In this document: in pieces, positions 11,965 to 24,684 of the stretch
Layout of the letters: each line of letters begins with the position of its first letter
How positions within the stretch are numbered: position 1 is the first letter of the stretch
Notes under the pieces: generated by a model
What the model saw: the letters and a program-made list of their open reading frames with translations, nothing else
Database searches by the model: none
Told to the model about the DNA's origin: nothing
Position numbers and translations under genes: made by a program
DNA from: Isoetes taiwanensis
Lineage: Eukaryota > Streptophyta > Lycopodiopsida > Isoetales > Isoetaceae
DNA: 64,000 bases
Direction of reading: 5' to 3'
Assembly (NCBI GenBank): GCA_021234155.1
Contig: JAJEKV010000025.1
Coordinates: forward strand, 5,933,310 to 5,997,309

Positions 11965-12210
11965 AGTATACCAATAATCAACATTATTGCTTGTAGGCCT
12001 ACACACAAATATATAAAGGGAAATAATAATGCCGATCGATCTACGGTGTAGATCGGGATTCTCGTGAGCGGGCGAGCGATATATATTTGGTCTTTTTCGT
12101 CTTTCTTCTCATTCGGCGTTCTTTTCACAGCAGTGTAGTAGCATTGTGTCTCTTTTTGAGCTTTTTTCACCCAGTCTAATTCTTTCTCGACTGGGCTTTT
12201 GCGCCCCTCT
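11965..12210. other. Short intergenic segment
   Basis: No gene is recognised. A pyrimidine-rich tract and the palindromic-looking TAGATCGGG/CGATCTA area at about 12035-12060 are the only visible structure. Confidence 0.3.
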
Positions 12211-12468
12211 TCATGGTATGGTTTCTCTCATTTAGTATGTTTTTATTGATCATATTTGAAAGCTTTTTAGTATATGTTATATGGATGGATCTTCATTCCC
12301 TCCTTCATGGTATGGTTTCTCTCATTTAGTACGGTTTTATTGATCACAACCTTTTGAAAGCTTTTTAGTATATGATATACGGATGGATCTTAATGTTTTC
12401 CTACTTTTACGAGATTGTGGATAAGTGGATTTGTTTTCCTACTTTTAGATTGTGGATAAGTGGATTTG
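12211..12468. repeat. Two small tandem duplications (93 bp and about 37 bp)
   Basis: A 93-bp unit beginning TCATGGTATGGTTTCTC occurs at 12211 and again at 12304. A second duplication, with GATTGTGGATAAGTGGATTT, follows at about 12393-12468. Confidence 0.7.
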
Positions 12469-13195
12469 GCACGAAAGTTGGTTTAGAGGATTTTATCATT
12501 CTTTTTTGTGGAATTGTTCTCAAAGTTTGGAGATCGCTCTGGCAGCTAAAGGATTTTGTTATTTTGTTTATGATCTTAACATTTCTGTATAAAGCATGGA
12601 AGCAATTCATAAATTATTTTTCAGTCATCGTCACATGCTCGAGTTGGATTCATGTAAAGGTAGAGGATTGGCATAGAAGAATTCGGATCAAATGTAGGAA
12701 AGCCTGGCATTAGAGAATTTGGATTTCGTTCCGATTTTTGCTTCTAAAACTGAGCACGTCTATTTGCCCTTCCGCATTGCGCCTAAGAGCAGGTTTTCGA
12801 GCTTGTCCGTGCACTAAATTTTGGTATCCTTTTCTCAGTTCTCACTCCAAACCACTTCCTCTATATTGATTCTCTTCGTGCCTGGCATACGCATGTCACA
12901 GGCGACGAGGAGATCTGGCGGATTTTTTTTACAGGCAATCAAGGAGTCACCCCTTTCAACTCTTCGTTTCAATTCTTTCTCAGTTTATTTTTCTTGAGAC
13001 CATAGTTCAATTTAGACTTAATCTTTTTTGTCAGTACAAATCGTATCCGCTTTTCTTTTTTAAATTGCTAAAGTTTTTTCAAGCAGTTGTCCTTTGTATT
13101 GTAGCTGATTTGGTGGGGTTCTTGGCTTTCGAGGTTGTAGATTTAGCTTCGAGTGTGGCTTCTTGCGCTCTTATTTTTTCTATTCTTCTTTAGTG
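12469..13195. other. Intergenic sequence
   Basis: Only T-rich sequence and short unsupported frames were seen. Confidence 0.3.
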
Positions 13196-13200
13196 CCCTT

Positions 13201-13233
<33 letters not shown>

Positions 13234-13267
13234 GCGTGCGTGCGTGCGTGTGTGCGTGTGTGTGTGT
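13196..13267. repeat. Microsatellite (TGCTGT)n followed by (GCGT)n and (GT)n
   Basis: Six-base TGCTGT units run from about 13199, followed by GCGTGC and then GT repeats to 13267. The polyleucine frame across it is a by-product of the repeat. Confidence 0.85.
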
Positions 13268-13795
13268 TTTTTAAAAGTTCTTCTTTAGTTCCCTTATGTT
13301 GTTTTCTTTTAAGAAATAACGTTCTTCTTTGCTTAAAAACGAAGTTTAGTTGTTTTACTTTCTTGTATATTAGCCACCTTATATATTAATATTCTTTATG
13401 TGCTTCTCTTGGTTCGGGAAATTTTTAGACTACTAGAGGAAAATTTCCTGTACTTTGTAGAGTAACCTGTTAATTCCCAATTTCTGCCTATAATTTCCTC
13501 TAATTTTAAAACCAACAAGCTAATTTCCTACAATTTAAAACCTTGCCTATATTTTCTTACAAATTACAAACCAACAAGCAAAATTGAAACATAAAATCTG
13601 ATCCACACATCAGAATACATATTCAATGTAAAGCACATGGATGCAACGAAGAAATAAGAGAAACATGTTTATCTTTCATAGCAAGATAGTTGCAGCAGCA
13701 ACAACTTGTAATGTATACACCAAAATTGTCAAATAACACTGCATTACTCAAGTTCATCGTCAGAAGCAGTCGAGGATGAAGCAATATTTCCATGT
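13268..13795. other. AT-rich intergenic sequence
   Basis: No gene is visible. The part near 13300-13350 resembles the sequence just before the hAT frame at 15480-15530, which suggests a second small hAT fragment. Confidence 0.3.
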
Positions 13796-15535
13796 GCTCT
13801 ACGACGTACTATGTGGCTGATAAAAAAATGCATCTAAATTTCTTACTAGATTTCCAAATTTTGATTGGTTCTTCAAAATCAAATTCTTCACTTCTTCCAT
13901 CCCTGAACCTTCAATTGAGGCTCTCATTAAAGCATCAGTTGCTCCCGTCTTCAACTTATTCCTATACTTGTCTTTGATATGGTTCATTTGACTAAAACCT
14001 CTTTCACATATTGTCGTGCTTGAACATTGAACCATAGCAATTGTTGCCATCTTTGTTAATTCAGCATACTTATCCTCCCTCAACATCTTCTGGGAGAGGA
14101 TAATTGTCCAAGTATTCAAAAAGTTCTTACCTTTCCATTCCGTACTTGCTTGAATCTTAAATTTTCTAAACTCAAATCTGAACTTGTCTTGTGAGACAAT
14201 GCTATCAAATTTTATCCCTCCAACATATCGAGACTCTCCATAAAATTTCATTCAAGCATTTACCTCTTGCTGCCCAAAACCTTTGAGTTTCTTTGCACTA
14301 CTTAGCATATGTGTCTATGACAAAATTTTGAAACACGAGAGGGTCTCATGTTCTTAAAATCTCTCATCTAGAGCTTCCAAAACATGCCTAGAGAATTCTA
14401 ATTGGAAGTCAACAGCCTCTATCAAATCGCTGCCATCAATACTCCTCTTCATCTCGATACTTCGGTACATATCCCCTTTTACAGCTCCTCTAAGGGCAGC
14501 AAGGTGTCCTTCATGGTTGCCATAATCTGGAATTATAGGGTGCCCTTTACTATCAGTTAAAAATCCATTCAGATCTAATGCACCAACCTCATTTAAAAAA
14601 TACAACTTAATCTCCTTTTTTGTATTGCTCAAGTCCACCAATCAATGTGACATCAACCCAATCACGTTGGAAGTCTAAACTCAGATCTGTCAAATACTTT
14701 AAGATATCAGCCAAGAAATGCAATATCTATACAACCTTAAATTCCCTTCGTTCATCATAAATGCTTGCAGAGTTTTGTTTGAATACAAGCATCACAGGCT
14801 CAAAGACTTTGCATAATTTTTCAACTGCATGATGCCTACTCTACCACCTTGTTTGTGAAATGCCTTCAAGCCTAAGTCTTGAATATGCAAGCTCTTCCTC
14901 AAGTTCTGCTAAAAGCTGACCCGTTGGGTGCTATCATATGTGAAAAATAATTTGCTGCCCCATTAATCAGCTTATCAATCTCTTCACATATGAGTTTACA
15001 ACTTGTATGCTTGCCAATTGATGAGACACATAGATGGGTTCTATGTGCAACACAATGCATAGAAGTCGTGAAAGGTTGATGCTTCTTCAATCTAGTTGAT
15101 ACTTCGGTCCTACAACCAATTATTATAGCAGCATTGTCTGATCCAAAGCCTAGCATTTTGTGCAAATCTAACTTGCCATCTTCCTTGAGTCTATCAACTA
15201 TGGCACTTGTTATTGTTTTTGCATCTCCAGCTGTCAAGCTCAATATACCTAAGAATGATTTCTTGGGCTGAAAGTCTTCTAAATATGCAACATAAAGAAT
15301 TAGCTGTTGTGTAACACTTACATCAGTTGACTCGTCACCCATTACACCAAACCAAGGGCTTTGCCTAATCTTCTCATATAACTTCTTCTCCAATGGATCA
15401 TCATTGTATAATATTGGGACATCAACCTTAGAAACCCTAAGAAGATGCACCAATGGAGCAAACATTGCTTCTTCGCTCACAAACGAAGTTTTAGTTAGCT
15501 TATATTGTTGTTTTTTAAGAAATGACGTAATGCCA
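13796..15535 (-). pseudogene. hAT-superfamily transposase remnant
   Basis: Reading from 15535 down, the N-terminal part has SFLKKQQYKLTKTSFVSEEA and then an open 193-codon piece with FGVMGDESTDVS (first catalytic aspartate) and MLGFGSDNAAIIIG (second). Frames then show GISQTRW, ILHFLADILKYLTDL, an open piece with LDLNGFLTDSKGHP, and a 150-codon piece with CERGFSQMNHIKDKYRN, the hallmark of the hAT C-terminal dimerisation domain. Several stops and shifts interrupt it, for example a TAG before ILHFLADILK. The BED zinc finger is missing. No terminal repeats or 8-bp target duplication were identified. Confidence 0.85.
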
Positions 15536-15827
15536 CCTACTATATAACATTGTGCACAATACGAACCTTCCTATATTCTTCATTCATGAAAAAGTGGGGT
15601 ACTATTACCCTTGTAAATACATTGGATCTTTTAGATATTATTCTTTTCTAGTCAACTGTGAACCAATCCTTATCTCTAAGATTTCGACCGGGTCACTGAT
15701 CTTGTTAAATTTTGGGCATTGTTTAATGAAGTCTAGAGAGGACACGAAATCGACGAACTTCTATGTCAAATTTTCATTTCATGATTTGACGGTTGCGGGA
15801 GCTATATGGTTGCACATTTTTTCGACC
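15536..15827. other. Flank of the hAT remnant
   Basis: No feature is supported in this stretch. Confidence 0.3.
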
Positions 15828-15948
15828 ATGTGTGCATGCATTGCATGCATACACACCATGTATGCACGTAGTGCATGCATACCATGCATGCATGCACTTT
15901 GCAATGCATGCGCACTGTGCACGCATACCATGCAGTGCATGCATGTTG
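15828..15948. repeat. CATGCA-rich alternating purine-pyrimidine cluster
   Basis: About 120 bp composed of overlapping TGCATGCA, GCATGCAT and ACACACC blocks. CATGCA is the core of the plant RY element bound by B3 factors of the ABI3/FUS3/LEC2 group. Alternating purine-pyrimidine sequence can also adopt Z-DNA. No adjacent gene supports a promoter role. Confidence 0.6.
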
Positions 15949-18620
15949 AGTCCCTTTAGTATTTAACACCATCCAAGGCACATTGCTTAATTTCTTTTGT
16001 GGCCATATAAGTATTTTCACATAAGAGACATACAACATTCATTTTTACGGTATATTTGCAGAGTAGCTTTGTTTGTATGAGATTTAGAATTCAAAAATCC
16101 CCAGTTCATATAGATATGCTTTATTATGCTCGAGTAGCAAGCTGTGATACTGTGTTCATGCAGGCAGCAAGGTTCAACACTATGTTCATGAGAATCTTGT
16201 TGCTTTTGCTTGCATTTTAGTCCTTCAAAGAAGAACGGAAGGATATACCTCTCAAAGCATAATTTGCAAGCCTCTTTGTCATGTGCATCGACCTGAAGAA
16301 AGCTTTGAAGTAAGTTTTGTCAAGTTGTATGATTGCATACTTGTGATTTGCGTGTTGGCAAGGGTTATTCCACAGGAGATCGAAGTTGCAAGTTGTAATA
16401 AGCTAACTTGCTGTCAATGGACAAACTTACTTATATGATGTTTTGAAATGTAATTCCAACTTGTATCCTAAATATCATTATCTAACATATATAACTCTCC
16501 TATGAAAATTCCTTTGGCATGTTCTTTTAAGATGCTTATTTCTAAAGCCGCCACGTACCGTTCTGAGGAAAAAATAGGGCCAAAAAAAATTAAAAAAAAT
16601 AGGGGAAAAAAGGGGCAGGAAGGCCCTGTTCTCGCCGGACTTGAGGAAGAGCCCACAGCTCCTCCTTAGAATATGTCGGCAATGCTCTGATGGAGGCCGT
16701 GGATGGTAGGCGGTAGCTAGGTTGTGCTCCGCCATAGGTCAGCCATAGGTCGCCGCCATAGCTTCTGGCCAGGGATTTGTTAATATATTCTTCTTGGTTG
16801 CAAGGGCAGAGAAGGTCGGCAAAATGGATTTTTACATTCTTAGGGTATCGAAGCAGGGCTATGGCCGGATTTCTCCAAGTATGTGCGGCTCTGTAGTATG
16901 TGCGGCCGACTCTTGCAGCAACAGACTCAATCAGGTTTGAAGATTCGGTTCAATGAGGTTGATGCGCATGATCACGGTTTTCATCCATTCCAGCAAAGCA
17001 AAGGGCGACCAGGTAATATTTTCCAGCATTTCGGTTCTGCCTGTAGCAGCATTTGCCTTCATATTTTTTCATCTCTGTAGCATTTCGGTTCTGTAGCAAC
17101 ATTTTGCCTATAGCAAGAAAGTTTTGTAGCAGCATAAACAATGAAAACAACATATAAAATTTCGGTTCTAGTCTCAATGAAAACAGCATATACAAGGAAT
17201 GATCTCAAGAACAATCAGGTTCCTTTGTCATTTGCCTGTTTCTTTTGAGTTTTCGTTTCCTGGAAATGGTATTCAAAGCAAAAATGAAGAGCTATGGAGC
17301 ATAAACAGCAGGAGATACGACATGATCTAATTGATAAGTGCTTTTCTTTAAGGGTGCATGCAATTTCTGACATAAGATCCTTGCTTCTATTACATGAAAT
17401 CTCATAGTTTCTTTGAGTAAAACCTAATATAATCATGATAATTGTTCTTAGGAATTCGAATGCTATCCTGTTGGAATTATGTACAATACATATTTTTTAT
17501 TCCTACTCAATCTACATGTACTTGGTTTTGCCAGATGTGGTGGAGCTAAAGTTGTGGTGGAGCAAAATCTGCAAAAACATGCTTGAGGTCTCTTCATACA
17601 ATCCTGCAGCAGGCTGTGAAAATTATGAGATTATGATGCTGGCTTTCTATCTCTACAGTATGTATGACTTTAGTAGACTATTCAACTTATGCTTTATCAT
17701 GTCTGCAAGACATTTAGCATAATACATTGATATCAATATTATTTAAGGAAGTTTTATCTTCTGAAACTTCCCATACTTCAGATTTGATGGTTTTAAGAGC
17801 ATTTTCCAATGACCCGAAATATACAATGATTGCATAAGCCTACTTTTAGATAATGGCTCCATTATGATAGTGGTTTAAAAGACGGTAAACTGCTCTTGAA
17901 TGTGTAAACATTTACATTTCATTTGCTCTTTAACTCAGCCAAATAAGGCATGTTGAATCTCACTGGCAAGTTATGTCTTCAAGATGGTAATTGATGGTTT
18001 TATCTTTCAAAATCATTAGATAAGAGCTCGATGAGTTTGAGCATAGTCTGTCTTATTTCAAGCATAGTGCAAAAGTGCCTGACATTCAATAAATCCCGAT
18101 GCCTTTGTGTCAAAGGCACTCTATGAATGATTTGAATGATTTGTTAGAATATAGACATGAATGCTCACTAGAAACATTTGTTTTTATGTGGGGGGTTCAA
18201 TAGGGCATTGTAATGCTATCACAAATCATTTTCAAATCATTTTTGCAAGAAATTTAATATCCTTCGTTGAAGAATGTAGAATGCATTCCACAATGATGTA
18301 ACTAATCAATGCTTACTAGTTTCTAAATAACATTGTGGATGCAGAAGAAGGCTGAAGAAAGAGCACAAAACTTATTCAATTATTAACATGATATTTACAG
18401 GACGTCACTCAAAACTAGATATCATCCATATTGATATGTTGTCCAATGTAATTTATAAGCATTCGAAGATCTGACCTAAAGTAAGCTTACATGCAAAAAA
18501 AAAAATCTTACAACGATTATTCCAAATCACTGTTTAGATATATTAAGCATACAATGAGTCCATTCAAAAACGTGATCATTTCAAGCATTTGGTTGTCTTT
18601 TACTGCAGTAGTATAAGTTG
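15949..18620. other. Long gene-poor stretch
   Basis: Only short unsupported frames are present. A degenerate minisatellite built on GTAGCAGCATTTCGGTTCT-like words lies at about 17020-17170. Nothing else could be supported. Confidence 0.35.
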
Positions 18621-18740
18621 TAAGATATATTATAAGCAAGAATTAATCCATTTGAGAAGAGGACCCTTCAAAAACATGATTTTTCGTGCATAAGATATAT
18701 TATAAGCTAGAATTAATCCGCTTGAGAAGAGGACCCTTCT
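18621..18740. repeat. Direct duplication, 70-bp period
   Basis: A segment with TAAGATATATTATAAGC and GAGAAGAGGACCCTTC occurs at 18621-18670 and again at 18691-18740. Confidence 0.75.
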
Positions 18741-19250
18741 ATGGAAGTAGATTGTTGTTATATATTTGATAGCCTCTTAACATAAATGTTCATGAAATGG
18801 AATACAATGAAATTGAACCAGCATATGTCCAAAATGCAAATTTTGAGTTCATCGTGGAGTAGTTGGCCACTAAAAAGCATGTTATTACATTAGCAGTTGT
18901 GCCCTCCCTATCATGTAGTCACGCATCAATACGATGTAAATGTGCAGACATAACCACCAATCCTATATGACCTCATTGCGATCTGTCCCTACATTCCTCC
19001 AACTAATGGCTCCATTAATTGTCTCCTAAAAACCCTTGCTTAAAGCTTGCCAGCTCCTTTGTAAAAAAATATTTCTTAGAGCTAGCCAAAAAGTGCGTAA
19101 AATTTGGAACCACCTTAAAAAAATTAAGGGGGTTTATGTAAAGTCTAAAGTAATTTTACAAAATTAAAAGGGAATCTAACAAATTCGACATTCAATGTAC
19201 CTTTTCATGATGCATCATTTTCATACCTTTTTCTTTCAAAGAGAAATGTT
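18741..19250. other. Intergenic sequence
   Basis: No gene or repeat was recognised. Confidence 0.3.
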
Positions 19251-19272
19251 CGCGGCGGCCTTGGCCGCCGCG
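19251..19272. repeat. GC-only perfect inverted repeat
   Basis: Arms CGCGGCGGCC and GGCCGCCGCG are separated by TT, in otherwise AT-rich surroundings. A run of CATGCA words (19430-19475) follows. Confidence 0.75.
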
Positions 19273-19849
19273 ATAAATTTCTTGTATTTATAAAATTATT
19301 CTATGTGTGCCAGGGAAACGATGCACCCATGGTTTATATAATGTGCTAAAAATATATGACATGCTTCTTTGCCGTCGGATTGGGGGCACTGGTTAAGTGG
19401 CGTGCGTGGGCCATTGGATTATGGATGGGTCATGCATGGGGCATGCATGGCCATGCATGGGGGCATGCAACACATCCCTAGACCATTGGATAAAAAAGGG
19501 TCGGCGAAATCATGGCCCTTGATTTTTACTAGGAAGGTGCAAGAAAGCTTCCTCCAAAGTGGATTTGGTGTAACCAATCTCAACCGTTAGATCAAAAGGG
19601 GGAGGAGAAATCCTAGCCATTTGTTTTCTTATTAAATTAGAATTTTTTATTAAAGGGGTGAGGTGTCACCCTTTATTTAATGAAAAGATAGTGAGGTGGC
19701 AACTAATTAATTATGAAGCTTTCTTAGAAGCTTCCTTTTTTGCGTCGCCTTAAAACAACTTTATCTTGCGACCGGGATCTCGGATCAAAGTGGGACCCAC
19801 TCTCATCGAATGCTTTTTAATGAGTAGTGGTTTGACATCATTCCGTGCA
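19273..19849. other. Intergenic sequence with CATGCATGG cluster
   Basis: CATGCATGG or close variants occur repeatedly at about 19430-19475. No gene was seen. Confidence 0.3.
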
Positions 19850-21125
19850 ACCTCGGATAATCTAGAGAAATCTTCATAGAATCCAAGGGAATCTGAGAGA
19901 ATCTAAGTAGAAACTTGGGGAATCTAGAGGAATCTTGGGGTAATCTTTAAAAATCAAGGGAATCTCAAGAGAATCTTAAGGAATCTATGGGAATCTAAAA
20001 AGAATCTAGGGGAATCTAAGAGAATCTTCAAAAAATGCTTAAGAACCTAGGGGAATCTTGATGGAATCTTTGAGAATCTGGTGGAATCTTCATAGAGTCT
20101 AAGGGAATCTAGGAGAATCTACATAGAATCTTGGAGAATCTAAACGGATCTTCAAATAATATTTGAAAATCTAGGGGAATCCTTATATAGAACCTTAAGA
20201 ATCTGGGGGGATCTTAGTGGAATCTTAGGGAATCGAGGGAGAATCCAAGGGTTTTAGGGGAATCTTTGACAATAGGTGTGTTCTATAGGGGAATCTTCAT
20301 AGAATCTAGGAGAATCTAGAAGAATATACGTGGAATCTTAGGGAGTCTAGAGGAATCTAGAGGAATCTAGAGGAATCTCAAGAGAATCTTTAGGAATCTA
20401 AAGGAATCTAGAGGAATCTTGGATAACCTTTGAAACTCGAGGAAATATAAAAAGAATCTTAAGGAATCTATAGGAATATCAAAAGAATATAGGAGAATCT
20501 AAGAGAATGTTTGAGAATCTAGCGAAATCTTGATGGAATCTTAGAGAATCTAGTGGAATCTTAATAGAATATAAGGGAATCTAGAATTATCTACATAGAA
20601 CCTTTGGGAATCTAAAGGAATAATCTTTGAAAATCTAGGGGAATTTTTGTAAAAACCTTAAGAATCTGGGGATCTTTGTGGATTCTTAGGGAATCTAGGG
20701 GGAATCCAAGGGGATCTAGAAAAATCTTTGACTCTAGATGTGTTCTACACGGGAATCTGCAGAGAATCTAAGGGAATCTAGAAGAATCTCCATGAAATCT
20801 TGGAGAGTCTAGATGAATCTTAGGATAATCTTTGGAAATATAGGGGAATCTCAAAAGAATCCTTAAGAATCTAAAGGAATCTTAGGGAACCTTCATAATA
20901 TCTTTGAGTATCTAGAGAATCTTGATGGGATTTTGGAGAATCTCTATAGAATCTTCATTGCATGACTTTAAGCTTGACTTCTAGTCGAATTTGTACAATC
21001 CCTCCAAGAATGATCAATCGATCTTGGGGAATATAAGCGAACATTGATGGAATCTCATAGATTCTAGGGAAATCTTTCTAGAGTCTTAGAGAATCTAGGA
21101 GAATCTTAATAGAATCTTTGTTGGA
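19850..21125. repeat. GAATCT minisatellite, about 1.3 kb
   Basis: The hexamer GAATCT, usually in the context GGGAATCTA or AGAATCTT, recurs dozens of times at irregular spacing of mostly 8-20 bp. Around 20350 several 11-bp units (AATCTAGAGGA) are perfectly tandem; elsewhere the units are mixed, giving a hierarchical variant-repeat structure. It is not coding. Confidence 0.85.
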
Positions 21126-22194
21126 TGGCAATGCATTTTGCTTCTAGTCAAATTTGTACAGTTCCTCATAGTGCAACTGCTCATAGTACAAAAACTTGTA
21201 TAATAATATAATTATGCATATATTGGCATACATTTTATTATTATTTACACATTTGTTTGTCAATTTGCAATGTAAGCATAAGATTCATGATTATTATTGC
21301 GTTCCTTCATTTGTTCGTTTTATTACTAGCTAAGGTTGCCTTCGATTCTAAACATATTTCAATGGTCTAGGAGGCCATGGTGTATTCATAAGATATATGC
21401 TTGATAACCAATATCTCTCGATGTTGTTCGTACTTCGTTCTTATTGCTCTTGTTTTCCATTTTTGCATAGCCCTCTATTTCCCATATTGCGCCGACGTGG
21501 ATTCGTAGCAGGGATTCAATTATCTAGAACTTTTTAGCTAAGAATTTTCTCTGCAATTGGAGCTTTTTGACTTGGAAATTGTATGATGTCAAGTGTATTC
21601 GTATTTTTAGACTTACAATGAGTTAGCGTCTTGGTGCATCATCTTTGTTCTCATTTTCTCTTCTAGTTTTATCATAGTATGATTTTTCATAGTATGATTT
21701 CATTTCCCATTGATTTTTCATTCTTAGAGAAGGAGTTATTATCGGTGTCTATTATATTTAAAGTGCGTGTTTAAATGGCCTTTGGGGTTTATCTTTGCAC
21801 GTTGATGGGTCAGGGGGTTTATCATCATGTTTGGGATGATGTTTTGGAGGGTATTGCATCCGCAGGAGCCATGAGTTAACTATCAACGTCTAACACTTCA
21901 AGCCTAGGCCAGTTTGCTTTTTAGCCTCGATTTCGTCATCCTTTTCTTGGACTTGACTTGGACCAGACTTGGATTTATTGGATGGCATGCTTATTGGCGC
22001 CTTTTTTTTTTCAATTCTTTGGACGGCATGCTTATGTGATGCGGTTTTAAATGTTCTTTTGATCATTTGCCATACTTTTTTTCATGTTTCTTAAGGTGGC
22101 ATGTCAACGATATCTTTACGTTGAGTGTCATATCTAACTTGGCGTTTTATTTTCTTCTCCTCTCCAGCTTCTAAAGCTCGATCTCTGTTCTTGC
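21126..22194. other. AT-rich sequence before the LINE
   Basis: This may include the LINE 5' untranslated region. No gene is recognised. Confidence 0.3.
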
Positions 22195-22299
22195 ATGGCC
22201 ATGTCCCTCATTCTGCCTTCTTTAGACCTCTACCTCAAACTGCACTCAATTTTGGATTCTCTTTGTAGTGCAGAATCTCGACCTCGAACTCGTCAGCAG

Positions 22300-24445
22300 A
22301 TGAATTTCGCGTTTTATTTCAACTCTAATACCTCTGCTCAAAATCTCGACTCTCAGTTCCAACTCGTTCGACAATTTGCTTCAAGAAAAGTGCTATATAG
22401 ATCCTATTTCTTATAAAGTTCCCATTTGGGACAATCTATCTACTGATTTGGGCCATCGCGGTGTGTTTCATCCTATTGATCCGATTACTCAAAGGCCATT
22501 TCCATATGGTACCTCTCATGCACATGCAGAAATTCACTCTGATGCGGCTTTAGATGAGAGACTCAAGCGGACTAGGCCTTTTCATCTTCAACAACATAAA
22601 ATGAATATCTACAATGGCATTTCCTTAAACTTGCAGTTATTGTCAAGATTAAAAAACGTGGCATAAAATTAGATAACCTTTGGGCTTTTCTTTCTTAATT
22701 TGCACAAAAGTATTATTATGCATTCTATCTACTGGCTTCATTTTCCATATATCATGCTTGAATGTGGAAACCCAAGATCTGCCAGGTTTTTCCTAAATTA
22801 TGGACCTCTGACTTTTGAAACCTCCCAGCTTTCTTTCCTTAAATGGCATTCTAAACTGGACAATGAGAAAATGAGCAACCTTTGCATTGCCTCTACATCT
22901 TTATTTGGGATGAAGACTGCTTCAGGCTTCCTATTCAATTCTATTGGCACTTATATTTCTACTGTATACTCTCCTTCCAGACCTCCAAGATCCTTCGTGC
23001 AACTTGATCTGTCTAACAATATACCGTTATCCATCCCATTTAAAGATACCTTTGGTTTAGACTCCTCATTAACTCTCAGATGGTCTGAAGTGCCTTCTCA
23101 ATGTAAAAAATGGCTTCATAGACATTTCTAGTATTCTGAGTGTAGGTCAAACTATAATATGAGTGCTGCAGTTGCTTCGTCGGGGGATAAAACTTCTTCT
23201 GAAGTTAGATTTTGGAGAGCATAGGAAACATTTGAGTATTGATGGGGAGAAGAATGTTAGAAATGAAGACCAATTCTCCAAACCGCCAGAGAACGACAGA
23301 TTTAAGTGGTCTAGAGTCAATGAAAGTTTTAAGAGAATTCAAAAGCAAAAGGCAGCTAGAGAACAAAAAATGGGCAAGGATTTGGTAGATGATCAGGGCA
23401 ATTACTATTCCTTGAATAATAAAGGCTCCATTATAATTGGTAAGCCCAAACTTCTTGTATAAAGGTAAAGATCCAGAAAAATCTATTCTTGCTACAAAAA
23501 TTTAGGTTTAGCCCGAATAAAATTATCAAGGAGGCTAAACATAAGAATAAAGGTCAATGCTCCTACAGTCTGATGGATTTCCCTATCAAGAACAATAGTA
23601 AGAATGGATTATTAAATGTAAAAATTCAAGACAAAACAAAGCAAGCACTGATTATGAATTTTCAAGCCAAGAACATGAAAGAATCTTCTATACAGATCTC
23701 TCTAATCTCATATTTGCATGTAGCAGAAGAGTCTCAGCAAAACTATAGGATCTCATTTCTTCAAGATCTTCAGGCTATTACTAATGGTGGGAAGGATCAT
23801 CTACCTGCTGAGGAACATGAAGCAACAGATACACAACGACGAGGCTTTAACTTCTATCAGGTATTGTCTAACCTTAATGGTGAGCAAGATAATAATTTAG
23901 ATATGGGCACACCTTGTTGTTTAACTCCTCCCTCAATCCCCCCAACCAAAACATCTCAGCCAGATGTTCCTCCTAATTGGACCATTTCCTCCTTGCCTTC
24001 ATTGATTGATTTGGAATGTTCCACAAACTCTCCCAAGATCTCAGATAAGTTTGCAGATCAGATGGCCTCTCTGCAGAAAGGTGTTACCAATTTCCATATT
24101 GAGGTCTCCCAGGTTATGAAAATACAGCAGGATAGTGCATGTGAGCAGGAACCTATCTCGACTCAAGTACAAGAGATTGATTATGCGGCAGAGACTCAAA
24201 AAAATAGAGAAAGTGATATAGATACTGGAACCATAAAGCTAACAAATCTGCCTCCATCGAAAAACTTACTTACTACAAGGGAACTTCAAGATGGAGATGA
24301 CATCAGGCAAGTTAATGTTTCTTCCATGATTAATTCTAAAATTAATGGGATGTTCCAATTTACTCCCGCAGGATTTTCTGATTCAAGTCACAGTGAGGAC
24401 TTTGGGAGTGATAAAGACAACTCGGATAAGAATAGAATAGAATAG
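22300..24445 (+). pseudogene. LINE ORF1 (gag-like, DUF4283-type)
   Basis: At 22700-23131 the frame carries a segment resembling the plant LINE and gag-like DUF4283 region: SLFGMKTASGFLFNSIGT followed by RSFVQLDLSNNIPLSI and RWSEVPSQCKKW, where a CCHC knuckle would follow. The part from 23163 on is hydrophilic, ending in a 318-codon open frame with acidic and Ser/Thr-rich sequence. Frames shift at about 22670, 23140 and 23470, and stops occur between the pieces. ORF1 proteins of this class bind LINE RNA. The homology call rests on pattern and context, not on an alignment. Confidence 0.55.
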
Positions 24446-24684
24446 AAGACAACTCGGATAAGGAAAAGTATCTAATGGGGAGCCCTCCTATAGAGACTAA
24501 ACTAGAATGTAAAAATACAAAAAAGAAAACTAAAAGTAATAACCTTGATAAAGGTATCAATCTCTCTGGCTTTGATAAAACTCTAGTTTAAAATACAAGA
24601 AGTAAGAAAAGCAAAAAGAAATCTAGAAGGAGCCAGAATGTAGCTTCCTCATCTTTTCCTCTTTTAGTTTCTTTTTTCTCTCTC

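Noticed and set aside
13153-13389. Polyleucine open frame
   Set aside because: It is created by the TGCTGT and GT microsatellites.
16468-16735. Small minus-strand frames with hydrophobic stretches
   Set aside because: They run through an A-rich tract, which reads as Phe/Leu on the opposite strand; no domain support.
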